Assembly (NCBI RefSeq): GCF_012027725.1
Contig: NZ_SJOU01000007.1
Location: forward strand, 78,984 to 142,983
Reading direction: 5' to 3'
DNA from: Olsenella sp. SW781
GTDB taxonomy: Bacteria > Actinomycetota > Coriobacteriia > Coriobacteriales > Atopobiaceae
Length of the DNA stretch: 64,000 bases
Position numbers and translations under genes: made by a program. The notes under the pieces were generated by a model. The model was not told where the DNA came from. It made no database searches and saw only the letters and a program-made list of their open reading frames with translations. Below are positions 58,110 through 64,000 of this stretch, in pieces; position 1 is the stretch's first letter, and each line of letters begins with the position of its first letter.

Positions 58110-58874
58110 ATGAACGACGATCAGACCATGCAGCTCGTCATCGTCCGCCACGGCGAGTCCGAGTGGAACAAGCTCAACCTCTTCACCGGCTGGACCGACG
58201 TTGACCTCACCGACACCGGTCGCGAGGAGGCCCACGCGGGCGGCAAGGCCCTCAAGGAGGCCGGCTACGACTTCGACGTCTGCTACACGTCGCTGCTCAA
58301 GCGCGCGATCCACACGCTCAACTGCGTGCTCGACGAGCTCGACCGCAACTGGCTTCCCGTCCACAAGGCCTGGCAGCTCAACGAGCGCCACTACGGCGCC
58401 CTCCAGGGCCTGAACAAGGCCGACGCCGCCGCCGAGCACGGCGAGGACCAGGTCAAGATCTGGCGTCGCTCCTTCGACGTCTGCCCGCCCGCCCTCGAGC
58501 CCGGCGACGAGCGCGACCCCCACGTCCTCGAGATGTTCCGCGACGTGCCCAAGGAGGACCTCCCCTACACCGAGTGCCTCAAGGACACCATCGCCCGCGC
58601 CTGGCCGTACTTTGAGGCCGAGATCAAGCCGCAGATGGAGGCCGGCAAGCGCGTGCTGATCGCCGCCCACGGCAACAGCCTGCGCGCCCTCGTCATGCAG
58701 TTCGAGAAGCTGACCCCCGAGGAGATCCTCGAGGTCAACATCCCGACCGGCGTGCCGTGCGCCTACACCTTCGACAAGGACTGGAACGTCGTCGACAAGC
58801 ACTACATCGGCGACCCCGCCACCATCGAGGCCAAGATCAACGCTGTCGCCAACCAGGGCAAGGCCAAGAAGTAA
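58110..58874 (+). CDS. gpmA: 2,3-bisphosphoglycerate-dependent phosphoglycerate mutase
   Basis: 254 aa. VIVRHGESEWNKLNLFTGWTDVDLTDTG (phospho-His), YTSLLKRAIHTL, NERHYGALQGLNKADAAAEHGEDQVKIWRRSFDVCPP, and AAHGNSLRALVMQ (second His) are the dPGM signatures. Interconverts 3- and 2-phosphoglycerate in glycolysis. ATG at 58110; RBS AGAAGGGACG is somewhat distant. Strong bipartite terminator follows. Confidence 0.95.
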   Translation: MNDDQTMQLVIVRHGESEWNKLNLFTGWTDVDLTDTGREEAHAGGKALKEAGYDFDVCYTSLLKRAIHTLNCVLDELDRNWLPVHKAWQLNERHYGALQGLNKADAAAEHGEDQVKIWRRSFDVCPPALEPGDERDPHVLEMFRDVPKEDLPYTECLKDTIARAWPYFEAEIKPQMEAGKRVLIAAHGNSLRALVMQFEKLTPEEILEVNIPTGVPCAYTFDKDWNVVDKHYIGDPATIEAKINAVANQGKAKK

Positions 58875-58893
58875 GTAGCGTTCGCCCTCACGG

Positions 58894-58968
58894 AAAGGCC
58901 CCGTCCCTTGCACGCAGAGCTGCGCTTCGCGGAAGGCTCTGCTCCGCAAGGGGCGGGGCCTTTTCGTG
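58894..58968 (+). terminator. gpmA terminator
   Basis: AAAGGCCCCGTCCCTTGC (58894-58911) pairs with GCAAGGGGCGGGGCCTTTT (58946-58964); an inner GCAGAGC/GCTCTGC hairpin nests inside. T-run at the end. Confidence 0.88.
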
Positions 58969-59006
58969 AGGACGCGGGTCACAGACCGGCAGGGAAAGAG
59001 TGGCTC

Positions 59007-59086
59007 GATTAACGCGCACTCGTGCGGGCCTTTTTCGCGTTTTCCCAGTTGACGTTTTGAAAACCGCGCGCGAGTGCGCGTTAATC
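59007..59086. repeat. inverted repeat with conserved loop (CAACTGGGAAAACGC family)
   Basis: Arms GATTAACGCGCACTCG (59007-59022) and complement (59071-59086). The 48-nt interior holds GCGTTTTCCCAGTTG (59037-59051), the exact complement of the loop segment in the 13345-13428 element, whose arms are unrelated. Confidence 0.85.
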
Positions 59087-59254
59087 ACGGCGGCGAGGGG
59101 GTGCCGGACCCCGGAGCGCAAAGGCGCCACCTGCCATAGAGGGGGTTGGCAGGTGGCGCGTAGGCTGGCCTCTGCGGCGGGGAGAGGATCCGCCGCTCGG
59201 GCAGGGTTAAACACGCTGGCGCCGATGTGAGTCGCTGTTCTTCTCGGCGCATGG

Positions 59255-59278
59255 TTAGAATAAGTTAACTCAGTCTAA
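59255..59278. promoter_or_regulatory. DtxR-like palindrome near ZIP gene end
   Basis: TTAGAATAAGTTAACTCAGTCTAA: outer TTAGA/TCTAA and central AGTTAACT are symmetric. Its complement shares TTAGACT..GTTAACTT with 63135-63152 between feoA and feoB. A second symmetric element, AGTAAGCCTTGGTTTACT, is at 59318-59335. Confidence 0.5.
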
Positions 59279-59340
59279 TTCCCATTGTAGACCGGGCAAT
59301 ATCACAGGTTCTCCATAAGTAAGCCTTGGTTTACTATTAG

Positions 59341-60150
59341 CTACCCCAGCGCGACGTCGAGCACCATCATCAGGACGAAGCCCACGATGAAGCCAAGCGT
59401 GCCCACGTTGGAGTGCTCGCCGAGATGCGACTCGGGGATGAGCTCCTCCACCACCACGTAGATCATCGCGCCGGCGGCAAACGCCAGGAGCCACGGCATG
59501 TACGGGCTGATCCAGCCGCTCGCGAGCACCACGAGCACGCCGAAGATCGGCTCGACGATGCCGGAGAGGCTGCCCATCACGAAGGCGCGCCCGCGGCTCA
59601 TGCCCTCCCGGGCCAGGGGCAGCGAGATGGCCGCGCCCTCCGGGAAGTTCTGCAGGCCGATGCCGATGGCGAGCGCCATGGCCATGCCGAGGTAGGCCTC
59701 CCCCGCCGCGCCGGCGGTCTGCGCCGCCATGGCAAAGAGCAGGCCCACGGACATCCCCTCGGGGATGTTGTGGAGCGTCACCGCGGACACGAGCAGCGTC
59801 GTGCGCTTCCAGTCCGAACGTATGCCCTCCGGCTCGTCGGAGTCCGCGTGGAGGTGCGGCAGGAAGGTGTCGAGCGCCATGAGGAAGGCCACGCCCAAAA
59901 GGAAGCCGCCCGCGGCCGGAAGCCAGCCGGGGACGCCGAGCCCCTCCGCCTGCTCGATCGCCGGGTTGAGAAGCGACCACACGCTTGCCGCCACCATGAC
60001 GCCGGCGGCAAAGCCGAGGAAGATGTGGTGCATGTTCTTGCGGTCGGAGCGGAAGAAGAACACGACGGCGGACCCGACCGTGGTCATGAGCCAAGTGAAG
60101 CCGCAGCCGAGCGCCGCCCATGCGAGCGCCTGAGGTATGTTGTCGACCAT
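59341..60150 (-). CDS. ZIP-family divalent metal transporter
   Basis: 269 aa, eight membrane segments. The ZIP metal-site helices are visible: TLHNIPEGMSVGLLFAMA (TM4 HNxPEG) and GLQNFPEGAAISLPL (TM5), with a short cytoplasmic His-containing loop LPHLHADSDEPEG between TM3 and TM4. GufA/ZupT subfamily; imports Zn2+, Fe2+ or Mn2+. Upstream AT-rich DNA holds GTACTACTAAACTAGTAC, possibly a regulator site. Confidence 0.92.
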   Translation of the reverse strand: MVDNIPQALAWAALGCGFTWLMTTVGSAVVFFFRSDRKNMHHIFLGFAAGVMVAASVWSLLNPAIEQAEGLGVPGWLPAAGGFLLGVAFLMALDTFLPHLHADSDEPEGIRSDWKRTTLLVSAVTLHNIPEGMSVGLLFAMAAQTAGAAGEAYLGMAMALAIGIGLQNFPEGAAISLPLAREGMSRGRAFVMGSLSGIVEPIFGVLVVLASGWISPYMPWLLAFAAGAMIYVVVEELIPESHLGEHSNVGTLGFIVGFVLMMVLDVALG

Positions 60151-60220
60151 ATGTGCCTCCTCGAGCCCACCCTGGGGGGCAGGCGAGCCGATTGTCTGTG
60201 CTTTTACAGGATACCCCTAA

Positions 60221-60238
60221 GTACTACTAAACTAGTAC
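60221..60238 (-). promoter_or_regulatory. palindrome upstream of the ZIP gene
   Basis: GTACTACTAAACTAGTAC (outer GTACTA/TAGTAC symmetric) in AT-rich DNA 70 bp upstream of the ZIP ATG, a position suited to an operator. Similarity to the feo sites is limited. Confidence 0.4.
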
Positions 60239-60345
60239 CATTTATTTACCAGCAGTTATCCAGTTCGGGCAAGGCCGATACTCGCATGGTAGCCCAAAAA
60301 CCACCGACAATCGGCTCGCACGCGGCCCAGTGAGCCTCCGCGGGA

Positions 60346-60389
60346 CGCAAAACGGGCGCGCCGCCGGCGAGAAGAGCCGGCGGCGCGCC
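60346..60389 (-). terminator. feoB terminator with motif in loop
   Basis: Perfect 14-bp stem GGCGCGCCGCCGGC (60355-60368 and 60376-60389); loop GAGAAGA; minus strand followed by CGTTTTGCG. The motif (GGCGAGAAGA) spans the loop. Confidence 0.85.
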
Positions 60390-60394
60390 AACAT

Positions 60395-60422
60395 GTGCAA
60401 AAGTGCCTGTCCCCTTTGCACG
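60395..60422. repeat. REP palindrome GTGCAAAAGTGCCTG family
   Basis: GTGCAAAAG...CCTTTGCACG immediately follows the feoB stop codon (60423-60425) and precedes the terminator. Confidence 0.88.
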
Positions 60423-63086
60423 CTACGCGAGCTGGGCGAGGACCTTCTCGTCAGGCTGCTCGTCGCGCGGCATCGGGCGCACGATCTGGAAGATCATGCC
60501 CGCGAGCAGCGCGAACGCGACCACCGTCCACACGCCGAAGTTCCCCAGCGCGAAGAGCTCCCAGAGCTGGTTGATGATCAGGCCCACGACCCAGGCGAAG
60601 ACGCACTGATAGCCGATCGCGAACCAGAACCACTTCGGCGAGTCCATCTGCCTGCGGATGGTGCCGATGGCGGCGAAGCACGGGGCGTCGAGCATGTTGA
60701 ACGCCACGAACGCGCACATGGCGCCGACGTGCAGGATGCCCGAGGCGTCGGTGAACATGCCGGCGAAGCCGCTCCACATGGTCACGGAGTTCTCGGTGGC
60801 GTCGCCGATGCCGTAGATCACGCCGAAGGTGGAGACGAGGTTCTCCTTGGCGATGAGGGCGTTGATCGACGCCGCCGCGGCCTGCCAGGTGTCGGCGCCG
60901 AGCGGGGCGAAGATCCAGGCGACGGCATTGCCCACGATCGCGAGCAGGGAGTAGTCGGTGTAGTACTCGGGCGCGCCCTCCATGAGCGACATGAAGCCGA
61001 AGGCCCCGTTGCCGCCCTCCCAGTTGGCAAAGCCGAACTCGAGCAGGAACCACACCACCACGGACGCGGCGAAGATGATCGTCGTGGCCTTCTTGAGGTA
61101 CGCGGAGATGCGCTCCCACACGTGCAGCCACCAGCTCTTGAGGGTGGGCAGGTGATAGTCGGGGAGCTCCATCACAAACGGCGCGGGGTCACCCGCGAAC
61201 ATGCGCGTCTTCTTCAGCATGAGCGCGGAGACGACAATCGCGGCAAGGCCGAGGAAGTAGAACATCGGCGCCACCCACCAGGCGTCGGAGCCGCCGATAA
61301 GGACGCCCATCACGAGGGCAATGATCGGAGTCTTGGCGCCGCACGGGATCATGGTGGTGAGCATCGCCGTCATGCGACGGTCCTTCTCGTTCTCGATGGT
61401 CTTGGTGGCCATGACGCCGGGGACGCCGCAGCCGGACGAGATGAGCATGGGGATGAAGCTCTTGCCGGAGAGGCCGAAGCGCCGGAACACGCGGTCCATG
61501 ACGAAGGCCACGCGGCTCATGTAGCCGCAGTCCTCGAGGAAGCACAGCATGACGAAGAGCACGAGCATCTGCGGGATGAACCCGAGCACCGCGCCCACGC
61601 CGGCGACGATGCCGTCGAGGACGAGCGCCTGCACGAAGTCGGAGGCGCCGGCCGCCACGAGCCAGCCCCCGATGACGGAGGGGATCGACGGCACGAAGCT
61701 GCCGTAGTCCTCCATGGCCGGGGCCTCGCCCTGCGCGAGCGCGGCCTCCTCGAAGTCGGCGGCGCTCACGGAGTCGATGACGGCCAGCTCCTGGCCCTCG
61801 GCGAGGACGGGGTTGCCCTCCGCGTCGATGCGCGTGACCACCTCGTCGTCCGCGTCGATGAAGTTGCCGTCGCCGTCGTGCATCGGCACGTCGACGGCCG
61901 TGACGCCCGCAGCCTCGGCCTCGGCGGCGAAGGCGCTCACCGCGGCCTGAGCGTCGGCGTCCCCCGGGTCCTCGGCCAGGGTCTCGACGGCGGCGCTCAC
62001 GTCGGCGGTGTCAAGGCCGTCGGCCTCGGCGGCGGCCAGGAAGCCGTCGATCTTGTCGCCATAGTAGTTGGCGTCGTACTCCTCCGTCGCCTCCTCGTAG
62101 GCGGCCTGGTCGGACGGGTTCCAGAGCCAGCCGTCGCCGAAGACGCCGTCGTTGGCCCAGTCGGTGCCCCACGTTCCCACCGTGGACACCGCGATGAAGT
62201 ACACGACGAACATCACGGCCACGAAGATCGGCAGGCCAAGCACGCGGTTGGTGACCACGCGGTCGATCTTCTCGGACATGCTGAGCCGCTTGGGCGCCTT
62301 CTTGACGCACGCGCCCATGACGTCCGCGATCCAGTCGTAGCGGTCGGAGGTGATGATGGACTCCGCGTCGTCGTCGCGGGACGTCTCCACGGCCTTGATG
62401 GCCCGCTCGGCCTGGCCGAGCTGTGCGGGCGAGAGGTGCAGGGCCTTCACCGCCTCGGCGTCGCGCTCGAAGACCTTGATCGAGTACCAGCGCACGAGGT
62501 TGGCGTCGCAGCTGCCGGAGACGATGGTGGCGATCTGCGCCAGCGCCTCCTCGACCTCGGGGGAGAAGCAGCGCGCCCCGGGCTGGACCTTGCCCGCGCG
62601 CCCGGCGGCCACGGCCTTGCCCACCAGCTCGTCGAGGTTGGTGTTGCGCAGCGCGGAGACCTCCACGACCGGCGCGCCCAGGCGCTCCGAGAGCGCGGCG
62701 GCGTCGATGACGTCGCCCTTCTCCTTGAGCAGGTCGCACATGTTGAGACCCACCACGACGGGGCGCCCCGCCTCCAGGAGCTGCGTGGTGAGATAGAGGT
62801 TGCGCTCGAGGTTGGTGGCGTCGACGAGGTCGATCACGGCGTCCGGCCGCTCGTTCACCAGGTAGTCGCGCGAGACGACCTCCTCGGGCGTGTACGGGGA
62901 GAGCGAGTAGATGCCGGGCAGGTCGACGAAAGTGACGTCGCGGTCCGCGCGCCAGGTCGCCTGCTTCTTCTCAACGGTGACGCCGGGCCAGTTGCCCACG
63001 TACCCGTTGGAGCCGGTGAGCTCGTTGAACAGCGTGGTCTTGCCGCAGTTTGGGTTGCCTGCGAGACCGATCGTGATCTCAGCCAT
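60423..63086 (-). CDS. feoB: ferrous iron transporter FeoB with acidic insertion
   Basis: 887 aa. G-domain: GNPNCGKTTLFNEL, DLPGIYSLSPYTPEE, NMCD, SALRN. Membrane core: SFIPMLISSGCGVPGVMATKT and KENLVSTFGVIYG, C-terminal ~8 helices. Between the first membrane segment (~295-305) and the next (~470) lies ~155 residues of acidic sequence (EEATEEYDANYYGDK...AEAEAAGVTAVDVPMHDGDGNF), about 100 longer than standard FeoB, presumably outside the cell. Third gene of feoA-feoA-feoB, start ATG 63086. Confidence 0.94.
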   Translation of the reverse strand: MAEITIGLAGNPNCGKTTLFNELTGSNGYVGNWPGVTVEKKQATWRADRDVTFVDLPGIYSLSPYTPEEVVSRDYLVNERPDAVIDLVDATNLERNLYLTTQLLEAGRPVVVGLNMCDLLKEKGDVIDAAALSERLGAPVVEVSALRNTNLDELVGKAVAAGRAGKVQPGARCFSPEVEEALAQIATIVSGSCDANLVRWYSIKVFERDAEAVKALHLSPAQLGQAERAIKAVETSRDDDAESIITSDRYDWIADVMGACVKKAPKRLSMSEKIDRVVTNRVLGLPIFVAVMFVVYFIAVSTVGTWGTDWANDGVFGDGWLWNPSDQAAYEEATEEYDANYYGDKIDGFLAAAEADGLDTADVSAAVETLAEDPGDADAQAAVSAFAAEAEAAGVTAVDVPMHDGDGNFIDADDEVVTRIDAEGNPVLAEGQELAVIDSVSAADFEEAALAQGEAPAMEDYGSFVPSIPSVIGGWLVAAGASDFVQALVLDGIVAGVGAVLGFIPQMLVLFVMLCFLEDCGYMSRVAFVMDRVFRRFGLSGKSFIPMLISSGCGVPGVMATKTIENEKDRRMTAMLTTMIPCGAKTPIIALVMGVLIGGSDAWWVAPMFYFLGLAAIVVSALMLKKTRMFAGDPAPFVMELPDYHLPTLKSWWLHVWERISAYLKKATTIIFAASVVVWFLLEFGFANWEGGNGAFGFMSLMEGAPEYYTDYSLLAIVGNAVAWIFAPLGADTWQAAAASINALIAKENLVSTFGVIYGIGDATENSVTMWSGFAGMFTDASGILHVGAMCAFVAFNMLDAPCFAAIGTIRRQMDSPKWFWFAIGYQCVFAWVVGLIINQLWELFALGNFGVWTVVAFALLAGMIFQIVRPMPRDEQPDEKVLAQLA

Positions 63087-63134
63087 GTCCTGCCTTTCAG
63101 AGTTACCTATCTGCTACTTGCACGGTGACAATTG

Positions 63135-63152
63135 TTAGACTCTGTTAACTTG
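63135..63152 (-). promoter_or_regulatory. DtxR-like site between feoA and feoB
   Basis: TTAGACTCTGTTAACTTG shares TTAGACT..GTTAACTT with the complement of 59255-59278. It is 49 bp upstream of the feoB ATG. Suggests feoB can be controlled separately from feoA. Confidence 0.5.
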
Positions 63153-63180
63153 CTGGGCGAGAAAAACGGCCGCTCCCGGC

Positions 63181-63213
63181 CGTGCCACTGGCGTCAGGTT
63201 TATTTGGCACGCG
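63181..63213. repeat. REP half-element, family TGGCGTCAGGTTT
   Basis: CGTGCCACTGGCGTCAGG then TTTATTTGGCACGCG, a single arm. Next to it CGCCCTTCTCGCCCTTCTCG repeats (63227-63259) form a 9-bp tandem array that runs into the feoA stop. Confidence 0.8.
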
Positions 63214-63254
63214 ACGCCCTACTCGCCCTTCTCGCCCTTCTCGCCCTTCTCGCC

Positions 63255-63494
63255 CTACTCGCCCTGCGAGACCTCAGAGACCTCGACGCTCGCTGCCTCG
63301 TCCTTGCGGATCGAGAGCTCGTAGCCGCGCACCGTGAGCTCAAGCGGGTCGCCGAGCGGCGCCACCTTGCGCACGTGGACCCGCGTCCCCTTGGTGAGCC
63401 CCATGTCCATGATGCGTCGCTTGAGGGCCCCGGCGCCCGTGAGCCTGGTCACCGTCGCGCTCTCCCCCACCTTCACGTCCTTCAGAGTTGCCAT
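63255..63494 (-). CDS. feoA: FeoA domain protein
   Basis: 79 aa SH3-like FeoA: MATLKDVKVGESATVTRLTG, LKRRIMDMGLTKGTRVHVRKVAPLGDPLELTVRGYELSIRKDEA. Small cytoplasmic partner thought to modulate FeoB. Second gene of the operon, 45 bp downstream of another feoA. Closest in style to the FeoA domain fused in the 40.4-42.7 kb protein. Confidence 0.93.
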   Translation of the reverse strand: MATLKDVKVGESATVTRLTGAGALKRRIMDMGLTKGTRVHVRKVAPLGDPLELTVRGYELSIRKDEAASVEVSEVSQGE

Positions 63495-63539
63495 CTACCT
63501 TCCTTTCTCCCCAATGACGAAGCGGGACGGTCCCCCTCG

Positions 63540-63770
63540 TCACAGTGTCACGGTGATGCGGCTCGCCATCGAGCGGTTGAGCGCAAGACGCGCGCCCTTC
63601 ACGGACACGATGACGTCGCCCGCGGCGCGCGAGATGACCTTGACCTCGGAGCCCTCGACAAACCCGAGCTCCGCCAGATGCTGCCGCAGGTCCGCGCCGC
63701 CGCGCACGCCTGCCACGCGGGCCCTCTCGTCCGGACCGACCATGGCCAGCGGAAGCTGAGATGCCGCCAT
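63540..63770 (-). CDS. feoA: FeoA domain protein (divergent)
   Basis: 76 aa. RVAGVRGGADLRQHLAELGFVEGSEVKVISRAAGDVIVSVKGARLALNRSMASRITV matches FeoA with the core LGF-x-G-x-x-V. Lacks the GDPL...GYELSIR ending of the second FeoA, so the two are not recent duplicates. First gene of feoA-feoA-feoB. Upstream DNA has a metal-box candidate at 63808-63825. Confidence 0.9.
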   Translation of the reverse strand: MAASQLPLAMVGPDERARVAGVRGGADLRQHLAELGFVEGSEVKVISRAAGDVIVSVKGARLALNRSMASRITVTL

Positions 63771-63807
63771 CTTGCCCCCTAAGTTAGCTCTAGTAAACAG
63801 GACATGA

Positions 63808-63825
63808 GTAATATACGTCTAACTC
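63808..63825 (-). promoter_or_regulatory. DtxR-like site upstream of the feo operon
   Basis: Minus strand GTTAGACGTATATTACTC shares GTTAGAC and a TTA(A)CT end with the 63135 site; it lies 38 bp upstream of the first feoA ATG in AT-rich DNA, also suited to contain the -10 (TATATTAC). Confidence 0.45.
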
Positions 63826-63838
63826 GCGGTGGCGCAAC

Positions 63839-63875
63839 CACCGTTCACCGATTGAGTTACACAACGGTGACTTTT
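63839..63875 (+). terminator. hairpin with T-tract at the right edge
   Basis: CACCGTT (63839-63845) and AACGGTG (63863-63869) then ACTTTTT. Points rightward although no rightward gene ends here; could be an attenuator or remnant. Confidence 0.4.
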
Positions 63876-63892
63876 TCGGGGGGCGCCTCCCC

Positions 63893-63997
63893 GAGTGACC
63901 CGTTTCGGCCAAACGGCCCCGCCCGCCCCGGCCGGGTGACCCGTTTCGGCCAAACGAGGCGGCCCGCCCCGGCCGAGTGACACGTTTCGGCCAAACG
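63893..63997. repeat. 41-bp tandem repeat running off the window
   Basis: GRGTGACMCGTTTCGGCCAAACG at 63893, 63934 and 63975, exact 41-bp period, joined by GCCCGCCCCGGCC. The CGTTT/AAACG arms are symmetric. Spacers are nearly identical, so this is not a CRISPR array. Confidence 0.8.
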
Positions 63998-64000
63998 AGG

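Larger units (their letters stand above)
58875..59340. other. convergent intergenic region: terminator, hairpin, metal-box candidate
   Basis: 466 bp between gpmA and ZIP stops. From left: gpmA terminator, the conserved-loop inverted repeat (59007-59086), a CACCTGCCA hairpin (59130-59156), a motif copy (59236), and an AT-rich tail with two palindromes resembling metal-regulator boxes (59255-59278, 59318-59335). No open frame with a good start; an sRNA from the tail is possible but unproven. Confidence 0.65.

Noticed and set aside
63893..64000. possible CRISPR array
   Set aside because: Spacers between the 23-bp repeats are nearly identical and only ~18 bp; it is a simple tandem repeat and no cas gene is visible.

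Overview
The window looks like chromosomal DNA of a high-GC, anaerobic or fermentative Gram-positive actinobacterium. My best placement is class Coriobacteriia (an Olsenella/Atopobium-like lineage). This is inferred from gene content and protein style: PTS sugar uptake, a fucO-type lactaldehyde reductase, two feo ferrous-iron systems, a paaK/ACT-domain pair, DUF2130 and DUF2974 proteins, and the absence of respiratory or sporulation genes. There is no rRNA, tRNA, CRISPR array, prophage or intact insertion sequence. Fifty-nine protein-coding genes are supported. One is cut by the left edge, and one is a 35-codon membrane peptide.

Layout. 1-4.9 kb: SGNH hydrolase (partial), metallophosphatase, Vsr-type mismatch endonuclease, phospholipase-C-like protein, MFS exporter. 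5-6.5 kb: a solitary nuclease-fold protein between two copies of a degenerate 57-bp repeat. 6.7-11.4 kb: arginine biosynthesis operon argC-argJ-argB-argD, transcribed leftward. 11.5-26 kb: mixed housekeeping genes (MIF-like tautomerase, small holin-like membrane protein, fucO, M20 and M18 peptidases, LysR, tatA, paaK/ACT, pfkA, exonuclease). 26-38 kb: a sucrose island with a divergent amylosucrase gene, an HPr-like protein, scrR, scrA, scrB and scrK. Five 12-bp operator-like palindromes fitting GRRAWCGWTYYC lie upstream of amylosucrase, scrA and scrK. 38-51 kb: membrane proteins, a fused FeoA-FeoB, a 2-hydroxyacid dehydrogenase, DegV, a divergent DXS-like enzyme, a Crp-family regulator, DUF2130 and HtrA. 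51-57.7 kb: an atypical response regulator, a polar amino-acid ABC transporter with two binding proteins, and a glutamine-synthetase homologue lacking most canonical metal ligands. 57.8-64 kb: FeoB-associated peptide, gpmA, ZIP metal transporter and a second feo operon (feoA-feoA-feoB) with DtxR-like palindromes.

How genes work together. Sucrose can enter as sucrose-6-phosphate (ScrA), be split by ScrB, and have its fructose phosphorylated by ScrK to feed PfkA and GpmA. Amylosucrase offers an alternative fate for sucrose: glucan synthesis. The arg operon provides the acetylated branch from glutamate to ornithine. The feo/ZIP genes handle divalent metals, probably under a DtxR-type regulator not present here.

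The most striking non-coding feature is a 13-bp motif, GGCGAGAAGRACG or its complement. It occurs about thirty times, nearly once per intergenic gap and in both orientations. It often forms inverted pairs, sits in a hairpin loop, or provides the pyrimidine tail after a hairpin. That arrangement resembles DNA-uptake sequences or a lineage-specific terminator signal. Alongside it lie at least seven families of palindromic REP-like elements, including a perfect 59-bp-stem palindrome in which one repeat is nested in another, and four tandem repeats.
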